Notes under the pieces: model-generated | The model's database searches: none | The model's input: only the letters and a program-made list of their open reading frames with translations | Told to the model about the DNA's origin: nothing | From: Sulfoacidibacillus thermotolerans | GTDB lineage: Bacteria > Bacillota > Bacilli > Alicyclobacillales > SLC66 | Length of the DNA: 64,000 nucleotides | Direction: 5' to 3' | NCBI RefSeq assembly: GCF_003144315.1 | Contig: NZ_MPDK01000005.1 | Coordinates: 79,811-143,810, forward strand | In this document: piece by piece, positions 19,055-28,895 of the stretch | Numbering within the stretch: the first letter of the stretch is position 1 | Layout: every line of letters starts with the position of its first letter | Program-made: the position numbers and the translations under genes

Positions 19055-19942
19055 ATGTTTGGTCAGTTGGTGACAGCGATGGTAACACCATTTGATGATT
19101 CGCTGGAACTCGCTTTAGATCGTCTCCCCAAATTGATCGATCATCTGATTGCCACAGGTACGACAGGGCTCGTTGTAAGTGGGACGACCGGTGAGTCGGC
19201 AACCCTAACGCATCGTGAGAAACTGACTCTTTTTGAGGAAACGGTTCGTCATGTCAATGGCCGTATTCCTGTCATTGCAGGGACAGGGGGAAACAATACT
19301 GCTGAAGCAATCGCATTTACAAAAGAAGTTGATCAATTACATGTCGATGCTTTCTTGCTGGTTGCCCCATATTACAATAAGCCCTCTCAAGAAGGGCTTT
19401 ATCAACACTTTAAAAGTGTGGCGCAGGTGACGGATAAACCGATCATCGTATACAACATTCCTGGCCGCACATCTGTAAATATTACACCTGAGACCATTAT
19501 TCGTCTTGCAGAGATTGATAATATTGTCGCAGTAAAAGAATCGTCTGGGGACTTTACGCAAATTTCTCGAATTATTGGAGAGACCCCAGAGGATTTTTAT
19601 GTGTATAGTGGCGATGACAAATTTACGCTCCCCATTTTAGCACTCGGCGGACACGGGGTTGTCAGTGTGGCATCACATGTAGTTGGAGATCCGATGAGTG
19701 CGATGTTGCACGCTTTTTTTGACGGTGATCTAAATGAGGCGCGACGGTTGCATCATCGTCTTATGCCACTTTTTGAAGGTCTGTTTAAAACGTCTAATCC
19801 AGTACTCGTAAAGGCAGCACTTGAGATGCTAAATGTTCGTGTAGGGTCTGTTCGCCTTCCACTTGTGGCAGCGACTCCTGAAGAATTGCGGGAATTGCGG
19901 CGAACCTTAGGGACATTGCTGGATTTGACGATTGTTCATTAG
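19055..19942 (+). CDS. dapA: 4-hydroxy-tetrahydrodipicolinate synthase
   Basis: A 295-residue class I aldolase that condenses aspartate semialdehyde with pyruvate. VVSGTTGESATLTHREK, the IVYNIPGRTSVNITPE segment with its tyrosine, and the Schiff-base lysine in IVAVKESSGDF are all visible. ATG 19055 follows GAGGAGGGG; upstream in-frame sequence is inside dapG. Its product leads to dihydrodipicolinate, shared by lysine synthesis and DpaAB. Confidence 0.96.
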   Translation: MFGQLVTAMVTPFDDSLELALDRLPKLIDHLIATGTTGLVVSGTTGESATLTHREKLTLFEETVRHVNGRIPVIAGTGGNNTAEAIAFTKEVDQLHVDAFLLVAPYYNKPSQEGLYQHFKSVAQVTDKPIIVYNIPGRTSVNITPETIIRLAEIDNIVAVKESSGDFTQISRIIGETPEDFYVYSGDDKFTLPILALGGHGVVSVASHVVGDPMSAMLHAFFDGDLNEARRLHHRLMPLFEGLFKTSNPVLVKAALEMLNVRVGSVRLPLVAATPEELRELRRTLGTLLDLTIVH

Positions 19943-19959
19943 TGGGCTGTAAAAATGAT

Positions 19960-20036
19960 GCAGGGCATTCTTGAGATCATACTGGCAGGTCATGTATAAT
20001 CGGACTACCAGACGAGTGCGGTTAGAAATGCCCTGC
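19960..20036 (+). promoter_or_regulatory. Promoter of rnjB nested in a perfect 10-bp inverted repeat
   Basis: GCAGGGCATT (19960-19969) and AATGCCCTGC (20027-20036) are perfect complements, the right arm followed by TTTTGTTG. Between them lie TTGAGA (19971-19976), an 18-base spacer and TATAAT (19995-20000). The arrangement may be a long-loop terminator for dapA read-through or paired operator sites around the promoter. Confidence 0.5.
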
Positions 20037-20074
20037 TTTTGTTGATGGTGAAAGAATTTGGTGGAGGTGTACCG

Positions 20075-21745
20075 TTGAGTAAGAACTTTACAAACAAATT
20101 GTCGATTATTCCGCTTGGCGGATTAGGGGAAATCGGCAAGAATATGACAGCCTACGTTTACGGCAACGATATGATTGTCGTGGATGCAGGGTTAAAATTT
20201 CCAGAAGAAGAGATGCTAGGAGTCGATATCGTCATTCCTGACATCACCTTTTTAGTTGAAAATAAGCATAAATTCCGGGGACTTTTTCTCACTCATGCGC
20301 ATGAAGATCATATTGGAGGGTTGCCTTACGTCTTAAAAACGCTTCAAGTACCCGTCTATGGAACACGGCTTACCCTTGGTCTCGTGGAAGCGAAACTGCG
20401 TGAACATGGCATTCTAGAACAGACAAAACTCATTCCCATTACCAACCAAAGTGAAATTAAATTAGGCCATTTTAAGGTTTCTTGTTTTTATGTCAATCAC
20501 AGTATCCCGGACTCAGTTGGTTTTGCGATTGACACACCAGAGGGTCTCGTCGTACAAACGGGTGACTTTAAATTTGATCAAACGCCTGTGGATGGTCGAC
20601 ATGCTGATTATGCGAAAATGACTGCACTTGGCGAGCGCGGTGTGCTTGCACTTTTATCAGATAGTACAAACGCTGAGCGACCTGGCTTTACGATGTCCGA
20701 GCGGACTGTAGGCGCGACGATTGATGAAGTGTTTAGAAATGCACAAGGTCGTGTTATTCTCTCGACATTTGCTTCGAACATTCATCGTTTACAACAAGTG
20801 ATCTATGCGGCAGAGCGATCTTCGCGTAAAGTGGCCGTAATCGGACGCAGTATGGTGAATAATATTGCGATTGCCCGCGATCTAGGTTATTTGCAAGTCC
20901 AGCCAACAACATTGATTGAGCCAGATGACATTTCTCGCTATGAGGCGCGCGAAGTAGCATTATTGACGACCGGCTCACAAGGGGAACCGATGTCTGCCCT
21001 AACTCGGATGGCGCGTGCAGCTCATCGCAAAGTAGAGATTTATCCAGGTGACACGGTGATTATTGCGTCTTCACCGATCCCGGGTAATGAAAAGTCCATT
21101 TCGCGGACCATTGATCAGTTGTTCCGTATTGGCGCACATGTGATTTATCAATCCGTATCAGGTGTTCATGTGTCGGGTCACGGAAGTCAGGAAGAGTTAA
21201 AATTAATGTTAAATTTTATTCGTCCAAAGTACTTCGTTCCTGTGCATGGTGAGTTTCGTATGCAAAATCGCCATGCAGAACTCGCACGTGCGACAGGGGT
21301 TGAACCGAACAATATCTTTATCATGGACAACGGCGATACGCTTGAATTTCAAGGGGGCGTTGCGCGCTTAGGTGGCAAAGTGCAAGCAGGAGCGGTAATG
21401 ATTGACGGTCTTGGTGTGGGTGACGTTGGAAACATCGTGTTGCGTGATCGCAAACTTTTGTCGCAAGATGGAATTTTAGTCGTCGTGGTCACGTTGTCAA
21501 AACAGACAGGTACAATTTTGTCAGGTCCAGACATCATTTCGCGTGGATTTGTCTATGTGCGCGAGTCCGAAGAACTACTTGATGAAGCGAATCGGATTGT
21601 ATCTTCAACACTGCAAAAACTTGCTACAGACAATATCAATGACTGGAATGGGTTGAAGACGGGGGTAAGAGATGCCTTGTCGCGTTATTTATATGAACAA
21701 ACGAGGCGTCGACCCATGGTGTTGCCGATTATTATGGAAGCGTAA
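20075..21745 (+). CDS. rnjB: Ribonuclease J (RnjB-like)
   Basis: A 556-residue metallo-beta-lactamase/beta-CASP ribonuclease for RNA maturation and decay. Metal ligands lie in THAHEDHIGGLPY (HxHxDH), with the GLGEIGKNM start, the SDSTNAERPGFT motif, the beta-CASP region and HVSGHGSQEEL, plus the C-terminal domain. TTG 20075 is chosen because GGAGGTG lies just upstream and the family begins with a short basic leader. Synteny after dapA matches B. subtilis rnjB (555 residues); RnjA-type function cannot be excluded from sequence alone. Confidence 0.9.
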   Translation: MSKNFTNKLSIIPLGGLGEIGKNMTAYVYGNDMIVVDAGLKFPEEEMLGVDIVIPDITFLVENKHKFRGLFLTHAHEDHIGGLPYVLKTLQVPVYGTRLTLGLVEAKLREHGILEQTKLIPITNQSEIKLGHFKVSCFYVNHSIPDSVGFAIDTPEGLVVQTGDFKFDQTPVDGRHADYAKMTALGERGVLALLSDSTNAERPGFTMSERTVGATIDEVFRNAQGRVILSTFASNIHRLQQVIYAAERSSRKVAVIGRSMVNNIAIARDLGYLQVQPTTLIEPDDISRYEAREVALLTTGSQGEPMSALTRMARAAHRKVEIYPGDTVIIASSPIPGNEKSISRTIDQLFRIGAHVIYQSVSGVHVSGHGSQEELKLMLNFIRPKYFVPVHGEFRMQNRHAELARATGVEPNNIFIMDNGDTLEFQGGVARLGGKVQAGAVMIDGLGVGDVGNIVLRDRKLLSQDGILVVVVTLSKQTGTILSGPDIISRGFVYVRESEELLDEANRIVSSTLQKLATDNINDWNGLKTGVRDALSRYLYEQTRRRPMVLPIIMEA

Positions 21746-21814
21746 ATGCCTTTAACCGCATAGATGCCATGCAGTGCGACATACTAGCAGCGAGACTGAT
21801 GAGGAGTGACGCAC

Positions 21815-22591
21815 ATGAGTCATGGCAAAGAACCTTTTATTAGCGGACAAGCAGTTGCGCAGACAAACCCGAATCCAGGGATGCCGGAGTCTGTGCCGAT
21901 GGGACAAGAACAACCGAGCGTCGCTGAAAATATTGAAAAACTGGGGCAGACGAGTCCGATAACTGATGAATCCAATGTCTATTGTTTAACAATCGTCGGT
22001 CAAATCGAAGGACATCTCGTTTTGCCCCCGCAAAACAAGACGACAAAGTATGAACACATTATTCCACAACTGGTTGCCGCTGAACAAAGTGAACGAATTG
22101 AAGGCGTTTTGATCATTTTGAACACAGTGGGTGGAGATGTTGAGGCGGGACTTGCGATTGCAGAAATGATCGCCTCCTTGTCAAAACCAACGGTTACACT
22201 AGTCCTTGGGGGCGGGCATTCGATTGGAGTGCCAATTGCCGTAGCGAGTAATTACTCATTTATTGCGGAGAGTGCCACGATGACGATTCATCCTATCCGC
22301 TTAAATGGATTAGTAATTGGAGTGCCGCAGAGTTTTGAATATCTAGAAAAGATGCAGGAGCGCGTTACACGATTTATCACTGCACACTCTCGTATTAGCG
22401 AAGAAACGTTAAAACAATTGATGTTGACAACTGGAGAATTGGCTCGCGATATTGGAACAACTGTAGTAGGTCGCGATGCGGTTGATTATGGGCTCATTGA
22501 TGAAATTGGTGGATTAGGCCAAGCCATGCGAAAAATGTATGAACTGATTGCGCGTGATCGAGAGACGAGACCGCGGGGTGTACTGCAATGA
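21815..22591 (+). CDS. tepA: ClpP-like serine protease, translocation-enhancing protein TepA
   Basis: A 258-residue ClpP/crotonase-fold protein. The catalytic serine lies in [12 protein letters not shown] and the histidine in [10 protein letters not shown], with [16 protein letters not shown] in the substrate-groove position. The first roughly 60 residues are polar and disordered-looking. TepA of B. subtilis occupies the same place and was linked to protein secretion and spore peptide degradation. Its end overlaps ylzJ by four bases. Confidence 0.88.
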   Translation: MSHGKEPFISGQAVAQTNPNPGMPESVPMGQEQPSVAENIEKLGQTSPITDESNVYCLTIVGQIEGHLVLPPQNKTTKYEHIIPQLVAAEQSERIEGVLIILNTVGGDVEAGLAIAEMIASLSKPTVTLVLGGGHSIGVPIAVASNYSFIAESATMTIHPIRLNGLVIGVPQSFEYLEKMQERVTRFITAHSRISEETLKQLMLTTGELARDIGTTVVGRDAVDYGLIDEIGGLGQAMRKMYELIARDRETRPRGVLQ

Positions 22592-22824
22592 TCCTATGGT
22601 CCGTAATTCCAATTGAAACGGTGCTTGACGGATATGATGATCCTACACGTCAGCCGAAGTTACAAACGATTGAGTTTGGTGGTGCTACGCTCGTCGTCGA
22701 ATGGTTGGGGTACGGACAAATGCGTATTCACCGCCTCATCTCACCGCGCCCAGCTGATTATTTGCGGGCAGATTGGGCTCCAGGACAAATTGTAGACTTA
22801 ACGGAATTATTTGGACAAAAATAA
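22588..22824 (+). CDS. ylzJ: YlzJ-like small protein
   Basis: A 78-residue protein of the YlzJ-like family, function unknown. It starts [16 protein letters not shown] and shows the family's [23 protein letters not shown] core. It overlaps the tepA stop (ATGA) and is followed by a terminator, so it ends the rnjB-tepA-ylzJ unit. The same order, before spoIIIE, is found in B. subtilis. Confidence 0.85.
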   Translation: MILWSVIPIETVLDGYDDPTRQPKLQTIEFGGATLVVEWLGYGQMRIHRLISPRPADYLRADWAPGQIVDLTELFGQK

Positions 22825-22866
22825 ACGAATTAAGAATTGTTGGATTGAAAATTTCTAATTTCGTAT

Positions 22867-22905
22867 GGACCTCATAGACGGAGCCCGTGTGAGGTCCGTT
22901 TTTAT
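22867..22905 (+). terminator. Terminator after ylzJ
   Basis: GGACCTCA (22867-22874) pairs with TGAGGTCC (22890-22897), followed by GTTTTTAT. Confidence 0.75.
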
Positions 22906-22997
22906 GTGAAAGAAGCAGGATATCCTAGAAGTAAAACAGAATTAATGACTGATAGGTAGCAGGTTTGATTGTGGAATTATTTTGGAGGCTTTTGTTG

Positions 22998-25586
22998 ATG
23001 GCGAAGTTAGATCACGCAAAACGTGTCTTGAAATATGAAGTGCTAGGGTTACTAGCGTTTGTAGTCGGCATTGTGACGCTTGGAGATCTGGGTGCGGTCG
23101 GTCAGGGACTCGACGATCTCTGTGTCATGTTAGCCGGGAATTGGCATTTTCTTATTCCTTTATATATCATGTGGGTCGCAAGTATCGTGATGGTTCGCCG
23201 CAATCGCTTTCGATTTACGCCATTTCAAGTTGGCATAGCGATTTGGCTTCTTGTCATTTTAGTGTGGAGTGAACTCGATCTCTACTCGCAAGGTGTGATT
23301 GAATATGGGACTGACCATCCGGATTTGCTGCATCTCACACAGGTTGGAATAACCTCGCTTTCGCAGTCCTTGCGCGTGCTTGTCGTCGACCGTTCAACGG
23401 TATTACCGCCTGCTAATGCTGGGGGCGGTATGGTTGGATATGCGTTATTCGCTGGACTGCAATATTTATTTGCTGTGACAGGTACATTGCTCGTACTCGT
23501 GGTGGCTTCGATCATTGCAGTTGTGTTAATGACGCGCAAGTCGATCATCGGTACGATTGAAAAAGGTTCGCGATTTTTTGAGACGCGGTTTGAGCGTGGA
23601 TTCGGCGTGTTTATGAAACTTATGGCAAATGTTTTACAAGGTGGTTCAAAGCGGACGCAAAAGCGTGTTCAGACGGAGCGCGAAGTGCAGAAAGAAAGTT
23701 TCTCAACGGGTCAAGCTTCTTCTACACGGAAAAATGCAAGGCAGCGCATGACAAGCAAAGACGCATTGCAATCGCATGAAGAGATAAATCAGGAGCCAGA
23801 GTTTATTCAAGACAAGAGTGGGCATCTAGCAGAAACTAAGACGTCATTTCCATTTCCCGATTTTGGGGTGCCTTATCAACAGGAACCGGGATATGAAGAT
23901 TTTATGGCGGAAGTTGGAGAACTTGAAATTCATGAAATGCCAACGATCTCTGACGAGCATGAGGTGACAGAACCGCATGTAACACTTGATGAAGCGCATA
24001 GTCGGATGACGGTACAATTGCCAAGGAGTAAAGTAAATTCGCTAAAACCCGATCCTTTTGTGCAGCAGGTGGCTGGGGTTGAGCAAGAAAGTCATTTTAC
24101 ATCTGATGTGTCTCAGGAAAATGGAGGAACGCAGGATCACTTATCCTCTGAGAGTCGTCCCTATCTGTTGCCAGATGTACGACTTCTTGATCGCACGCTT
24201 ACTAAGCGCGGGGAAAGCCAATCTTCGCAGCGTGATCTACAAAACAATGCAAAAAAATTAGCAGAGACATTTGAAAGTTTTGGTGTTCATGTCACGGTTC
24301 TTGGATATAGTCGTGGACCTACAGTGACCAGATATGAGATTCAACCTGCTGCAGGAATTAAAGTTTCGCGCATCTTGAATTTGACCAATGATTTAGCATT
24401 GGCCCTTGCTGCGCGTGACATTCGAATTGAAGCTCCTATTCCGGGAAAATCGGCAGTAGGGATCGAGGTGCCAAACAAAGAAATCGCTGTCGTCAGTTTT
24501 CGTGAAGTGATAGAATCCGAAGAGTTTATGAAGGCGCAAAGTTTGCTTTCATTTGCCTTAGGAAAGGATATCAGCGGTCGCACGGTAGTTGGGGATCTAG
24601 CAAAAATGCCTCATGTTCTCGTGGCAGGCGCCACAGGATCAGGGAAAAGTGTCTGTATTAATGGGATCATTGCAAGTATTTTATTTCGCGCAAAACCCGA
24701 TGAAGTAAAATTTATCATGATTGATCCAAAAATGGTTGAATTGGGTATATACAACGGGATTCCGCATTTATTTGCTCCCGTGGTGACAGAAGCGCGTAGA
24801 GCGGCCGCCGCTTTGCGTAAGGTGATCGCAGAGATGGAACACCGCTATGAGTTGTTTAGTCAAGCAAAGGTGCGGGATCTTGAACGGTATAATCAATTTG
24901 CCGAGAAACAGGGAAAACCGCGTTTGCCGTTGATTGTGGTGATCATCGATGAGTTGGCTGATTTGATGATGGTTGCGCCAGGGGACGTGGAAGATGCCAT
25001 TTGTCGCTTAGCACAAATGGCAAGGGCTTCGGGCATCCATTTGGTCGTGGCGACACAGAGGCCTTCTGTGGATGTGATCACGGGATTAATTAAAGCAAAT
25101 ATCCCATCGCGTATTGCATTTTCCGTATCTTCAGGTGTCGATTCACGTACGATCTTAGATAGTACAGGGGCTGAGAAGCTGTTAGGGCGGGGAGACATGC
25201 TGTATATGCCTGTGGGTGCGTCTAAACCTGTGCGTCTGCAAGGTGCCTTTTTATCCGAACCTGAAGTGGAGCGGTTGGTAGAATTTGTTCGACGACAGCA
25301 AGAGGCGCAGTACCTGGATGACTTTAGTGCGTTAACTGAAGATAAAACAGAAGCTGCTGATGACTTGGACCCACTATTTGAAGAGGCGGTTCGCATTGTT
25401 GTTGAATCAGAACAGGCTTCCGTATCTTTTCTACAGCGAAAATTAAAAGTGGGGTACGCGCGGGCTGCGCGTTTGGTCGATTCACTCGAAGCAATGGGCA
25501 TTGTTGGGCCGTTTGAGAACAGCAAGCCACGCGAGGTCTTGATGAGTCGGGAACAATGGCTAACAAGGCATTCGTCGAGCGGGTAA
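22998..25586 (+). CDS. spoIIIE: FtsK/SpoIIIE-family DNA translocase
   Basis: An 862-residue membrane DNA pump that moves chromosome DNA through the division septum, in sporulation into the forespore. Four membrane segments lie in the first about 190 residues, then an acidic, poorly conserved linker (about 210-420), the alpha/beta motor with Walker [13 protein letters not shown], Walker [35 protein letters not shown], and a C-terminal winged gamma domain. ATG 22998 follows GGAGG. The position after tepA-ylzJ identifies it as the SpoIIIE orthologue rather than SftA. Confidence 0.92.
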   Translation: MAKLDHAKRVLKYEVLGLLAFVVGIVTLGDLGAVGQGLDDLCVMLAGNWHFLIPLYIMWVASIVMVRRNRFRFTPFQVGIAIWLLVILVWSELDLYSQGVIEYGTDHPDLLHLTQVGITSLSQSLRVLVVDRSTVLPPANAGGGMVGYALFAGLQYLFAVTGTLLVLVVASIIAVVLMTRKSIIGTIEKGSRFFETRFERGFGVFMKLMANVLQGGSKRTQKRVQTEREVQKESFSTGQASSTRKNARQRMTSKDALQSHEEINQEPEFIQDKSGHLAETKTSFPFPDFGVPYQQEPGYEDFMAEVGELEIHEMPTISDEHEVTEPHVTLDEAHSRMTVQLPRSKVNSLKPDPFVQQVAGVEQESHFTSDVSQENGGTQDHLSSESRPYLLPDVRLLDRTLTKRGESQSSQRDLQNNAKKLAETFESFGVHVTVLGYSRGPTVTRYEIQPAAGIKVSRILNLTNDLALALAARDIRIEAPIPGKSAVGIEVPNKEIAVVSFREVIESEEFMKAQSLLSFALGKDISGRTVVGDLAKMPHVLVAGATGSGKSVCINGIIASILFRAKPDEVKFIMIDPKMVELGIYNGIPHLFAPVVTEARRAAAALRKVIAEMEHRYELFSQAKVRDLERYNQFAEKQGKPRLPLIVVIIDELADLMMVAPGDVEDAICRLAQMARASGIHLVVATQRPSVDVITGLIKANIPSRIAFSVSSGVDSRTILDSTGAEKLLGRGDMLYMPVGASKPVRLQGAFLSEPEVERLVEFVRRQQEAQYLDDFSALTEDKTEAADDLDPLFEEAVRIVVESEQASVSFLQRKLKVGYARAARLVDSLEAMGIVGPFENSKPREVLMSREQWLTRHSSSG

Positions 25587-25652
25587 GTGGACATGTTCTC
25601 CTGTTTGCCGCGTATGATGAACTGATAGGGTATGATGTGCGGCAAAGGAGCG

Positions 25653-26282
25653 ATGGAAGTGAAAGTGGGGTCACAAAAAAACATAGGATTAAAAAGTTTA
25701 CGAGAAATGCGCCGTCAGTCTTATACCAAACGCTTGGCGCTTTTCGTTATCCTCTGTGCAGTGGCGTGGATGATCGTTTACTTTGAACAGACGGGGGGAT
25801 TTATCAAGCAGACTGACAGGGTGCAGACGCAGCACTTGCAGGATTCGGGGTTTACAGAGGATCTTTCACTGCAAACGGTCTCAAATGCAAAAACAGAACA
25901 GATTGCAACCAGCTTAAAAACTGCCGTTCCTGGATTACAAGAATTGTTTGTTCAGAAGATGGCAGATGGGGGAGTTTCGATCGTCGCAACTTCCTCACTG
26001 CGTGGTTTGCCGCATACTTACCTCACTGCGTCTGATGATGCTACGAGATATCTGCTGGCTGCGTATCGTCTACCGGGAATTCGAGTGGATTTCGCAGCCC
26101 TTTATATTGAAGAAGATGGGCATTATATCATGGCGGTTGGGCTTGGCGATCAAGCGGCAAAAACCTTGGCGCTAAAGACCTTTGCCCCTGATCAAGGAGT
26201 GCAACTTACTCGTGAACTGGCATCCGTTGATCGTTATACGCACGCGCTAACGAATCAAGCTTTTGCAGAGTATCGTAGTTAA
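25653..26282 (+). CDS. Membrane-anchored protein of unknown function
   Basis: A 209-residue protein I do not recognise. A basic N-terminus is followed by one membrane segment (about residues 25-43, LALFVILCAVAWMIVYF), and the rest, about 160 residues, should lie outside the cell. No catalytic motif or cysteine-based lipobox is visible. The ATG at 25653 follows AAAGGAG. It sits 66 bases after the translocase gene and may share its transcript. Function cannot be inferred. Confidence 0.7.
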   Translation: MEVKVGSQKNIGLKSLREMRRQSYTKRLALFVILCAVAWMIVYFEQTGGFIKQTDRVQTQHLQDSGFTEDLSLQTVSNAKTEQIATSLKTAVPGLQELFVQKMADGGVSIVATSSLRGLPHTYLTASDDATRYLLAAYRLPGIRVDFAALYIEEDGHYIMAVGLGDQAAKTLALKTFAPDQGVQLTRELASVDRYTHALTNQAFAEYRS

Positions 26283-26340
26283 GGTCGCAATCCTTCGAAT
26301 TTGCACAAGGGTGAACCCTCAGATCAAAGCAAAGGAATGG

Positions 26341-26682
26341 CTAAGATTTCTTTTTTCCAGCGCCAGAAATATACACTTCGGCAAAATGGATGCGCTCTTT
26401 GCGCAGGTGTTTGATCAGTTGTCTAAGAACAGCTTCGTGGCCTGTTTTCAACAGTGTTTCTACAATGGTGTGTGCTGTGAATGAGTCCTCTAAACTTTCG
26501 CGGATATGCTCGTCGTCTGCCAAATGATCAAGCCACTGATCGTCGAAATGATCTTTGCGTTTTTCCGCATAAGCTCGACGGTACAAATCTTTAATAGAAA
26601 AGGGGGCATTGATCGCCTCTAAATAAAAGTCAAGCTGATAAAAGGCGCGTGCTACAGAATAATGTTCATGATTAGAGTTCAT
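26341..26682 (-). CDS. Small conserved-looking protein of unknown function
   Basis: A 113-residue, charged, mainly helical protein on the opposite strand to all its neighbours. It begins MNSNHEHYSVARAFYQLDFYLEAINAP, is rich in Asp/His/Glu in the middle and ends in Lys residues. GAGGTG eight bases before the ATG supports translation. No family is recognised. It is transcribed divergently from the lipoprotein gene. The good ribosome site and codon pattern make it a likely real gene. Confidence 0.65.
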   Translation of the reverse strand: MNSNHEHYSVARAFYQLDFYLEAINAPFSIKDLYRRAYAEKRKDHFDDQWLDHLADDEHIRESLEDSFTAHTIVETLLKTGHEAVLRQLIKHLRKERIHFAEVYISGAGKKKS

Positions 26683-26750
26683 CGTTTACACCTCGTAATC
26701 TATTATGAGGTTTTCGTGCGAGTCTCGCAAGTGAATGCGTGATTGAGGTT

Positions 26751-26778
26751 TTGCAGGTCTACTTCTCCATGGTACAAT
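26751..26778 (+). promoter_or_regulatory. Promoter upstream of the lipoprotein gene
   Basis: TTGCAG (26751-26756), a 16-base spacer and TACAAT (26773-26778), between the divergent small gene and the lipoprotein gene. Confidence 0.5.
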
Positions 26779-26850
26779 AATGAAAACAGCATGAGCTAAT
26801 GCAAATGTACATGATGTGAAACTTGTTATATCTTGGGGGATTACTGTATT

Positions 26851-28077
26851 TTGCGAAACGTTCGACGTGCAGTTTGGGCTGTGATGATAAGTATGATCGC
26901 AATGAGTGTAACGGGGTGTGGATTTGTGAACGTGCAAACGCTCACTCCAAATGCAAAACGTACGAGCGTTGTCGTGGTGGGGACATCGGCTGTTTTGTCC
27001 TCTTTTGCAGTAGCCAGTGCACTTGAAGGAGCAATAGGCGGGATCACGGCAGTAAGCATAACTGCACCAGAGCATGTGGCACAGTTAGAGCAGGATCTTC
27101 AGGTCGCTCATGCGCGCGCAGTGATTTTCCTAAATCCTACATCGGCTGAACAGGCGTTGGCACAGACACAAAAAAATGTTCATTTTGTGTGGATCGGCTA
27201 TTCCGGTTCACAAATACCGCCAGCCAATGTCACTTGGATCATTCCCAATGTCCAACGCTTAGCTTCGATTGCGGGTTATCTTGCTGGCGGCATACATGGG
27301 TATGGAAAGCCAGTGGGCATTTTACTGGGGAGTTTGCCTTCTGACATACGTAGTAGTGACGTTGTTGCAGCGATCTCGTCAGGGATGCATTGTGCTTATT
27401 CCAGTGCAATTCCGGAGTTATTTGCTGGCTCAACACAACAACAGTTAGCCATGTTAGCGAGCAATCCTGTGCGCGATCTCATTGTAATCGGTGGACTAAC
27501 TTCCGCAGTAAAATCTGCAGTGCAGGCGCTCTCCCTTCCTGTGATTGACGTTAACCTTGGCGCGCGTGGTCTGAGCTACCAAACGCAGATTGGCCAATTG
27601 GATGTGAATGCCTTTGATGCGGCTGCGCTTTCGCTAGCTTTGCATACGCTTGAAGCAAATTCTGCTCTGCCGTCCGTTTTGCAGACGTCTACAGGTGAGT
27701 TTGTGGCGTTATCTGGGTACCCGGGTTGGCAGGGGAGCTCTGGTGTACAGGTATATCAGACGCTTTGTACAACAGGAAAGATTACTCCTAGTCAGTATGC
27801 AAATACATCCCTTCCTGTCCAAACTGCGCTAGCATGGCATTTGCCTGTTCCGCCCGTCCTTATGCCATCATCTGCGCTTCAAGGACCAACGACTGTAAAG
27901 ACGGGGGCACAAGGAACGAGTGTTACTCTGCCGCAGTCAAATTCAAGTGGGAGCACAACTGCAACTTCCTCTTTCGCGAGTGCTGGCACGCAGGTCAGCC
28001 ATTTGACAAACTCTGTGGGAAGTGTTCCCAAAGATCCCTCTAGTAGTGCAAAATCAACGGGCAAGCCCAAAGGATAG
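26851..28077 (+). CDS. Lipoprotein resembling BMP/Med-type periplasmic-binding proteins
   Basis: A 408-residue secreted lipoprotein. The signal peptide ends with the lipobox SVTGC (about residues 23-27). The mature part has the alternating strand/helix pattern of substrate-binding proteins, including HFVWIGYSG and SIAGYLAGGIHGYGKPVGILLG, which resembles the basic membrane protein/Med group. The last about 70 residues are Ser/Thr-rich and probably disordered. TTG 26851 is preferred because GGGGGA lies upstream and gives a normal signal peptide. No ABC transporter genes adjoin it, so ligand and role are unknown. Confidence 0.7.
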   Translation: MRNVRRAVWAVMISMIAMSVTGCGFVNVQTLTPNAKRTSVVVVGTSAVLSSFAVASALEGAIGGITAVSITAPEHVAQLEQDLQVAHARAVIFLNPTSAEQALAQTQKNVHFVWIGYSGSQIPPANVTWIIPNVQRLASIAGYLAGGIHGYGKPVGILLGSLPSDIRSSDVVAAISSGMHCAYSSAIPELFAGSTQQQLAMLASNPVRDLIVIGGLTSAVKSAVQALSLPVIDVNLGARGLSYQTQIGQLDVNAFDAAALSLALHTLEANSALPSVLQTSTGEFVALSGYPGWQGSSGVQVYQTLCTTGKITPSQYANTSLPVQTALAWHLPVPPVLMPSSALQGPTTVKTGAQGTSVTLPQSNSSGSTTATSSFASAGTQVSHLTNSVGSVPKDPSSSAKSTGKPKG

Positions 28078-28860
28078 GTGGCTTCATTGGCAGAAGTAGG
28101 GGAGTGGTACTTTGAGTATCACATTCAAAAAGATCGATTTGGGTTGCTTGGCGATATTGCGTCTGTCCTTGGCATGCTTTCGATCAATATCGTGACACTG
28201 AGCGGCGTACAAGATCGAAGGCGAGGATTTTTATTGCAATCAGACGACCCAGCGCGAATAGAAACTCTAAAGACGATGCTTACTCAAGTAGACAACATTA
28301 CTGTGACAGCGCTGCGCAAGCCGCGCCTGATTGATCGCTTGGCGCTCAAACACGGCCGATTGATTGAGCGGGAAGCCGATGATGCGCCCTATAAAACATA
28401 TCGTTTTACACGTGATGATTTAGGATTGCTTGTCGATTTTGTAGGAGAACATTTGAAACGATCCGGGAATCAAGTGATGGGAATTCGCGGGATGCCGCGC
28501 GTTGGGAAAACTGAGTCAATGGTGGCGGCAAGTGTGTATGCAGGGAAGCGATGGACATTTATTTCTTCGACATTGTTGAAACAAACCTTACGCACGGATT
28601 TGACTGAAGATGAGTTGAGCACAGATGATCACGTGTATATCATCGATGGGATTGTGTCGACAATGAGAGGCAATGAGGATCATATGCGTTTGGTGCGAAG
28701 GATTTTGCGCTTACCTGCGCCAAAAATCATAGAGCACCCTGATTTGTTTGTGCAGCGAACGGAATTTACTTGGGGATTGTTTGATCGCGTGATCGAACTG
28801 CGCAATGCCATGGATGAAGAGATTACGTACCACGCATTAGAAAATCCGTTTATGGAATGA
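28078..28860 (+). CDS. ymfK: YmfK-like protein (DUF3388) with ACT-like start and P-loop-like segment
   Basis: A 260-residue protein of the YmfK/DUF3388 family. The start (EVGEWYFEYHIQKDRFGLLGDIASVLGMLSINI) resembles an ACT ligand-binding domain, and IRGMPRVGKTESM (about residues 138-150) resembles a P-loop. It starts at GTG immediately after the lipoprotein stop. B. subtilis has ymfK next to ymfM and pgsA, and the same neighbours are seen here. Function is unknown. Confidence 0.8.
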   Translation: MASLAEVGEWYFEYHIQKDRFGLLGDIASVLGMLSINIVTLSGVQDRRRGFLLQSDDPARIETLKTMLTQVDNITVTALRKPRLIDRLALKHGRLIEREADDAPYKTYRFTRDDLGLLVDFVGEHLKRSGNQVMGIRGMPRVGKTESMVAASVYAGKRWTFISSTLLKQTLRTDLTEDELSTDDHVYIIDGIVSTMRGNEDHMRLVRRILRLPAPKIIEHPDLFVQRTEFTWGLFDRVIELRNAMDEEITYHALENPFME

Positions 28861-28895
28861 GCGTCCAATCGGATTGATTCTAAGGGGGTTTTCCG

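Noticed and set aside
24893..25684. 263-residue antisense frame to spoIIIE
   Set aside because: Shadow of a strongly conserved motor domain; Ser/Thr/Ala-biased with no family.
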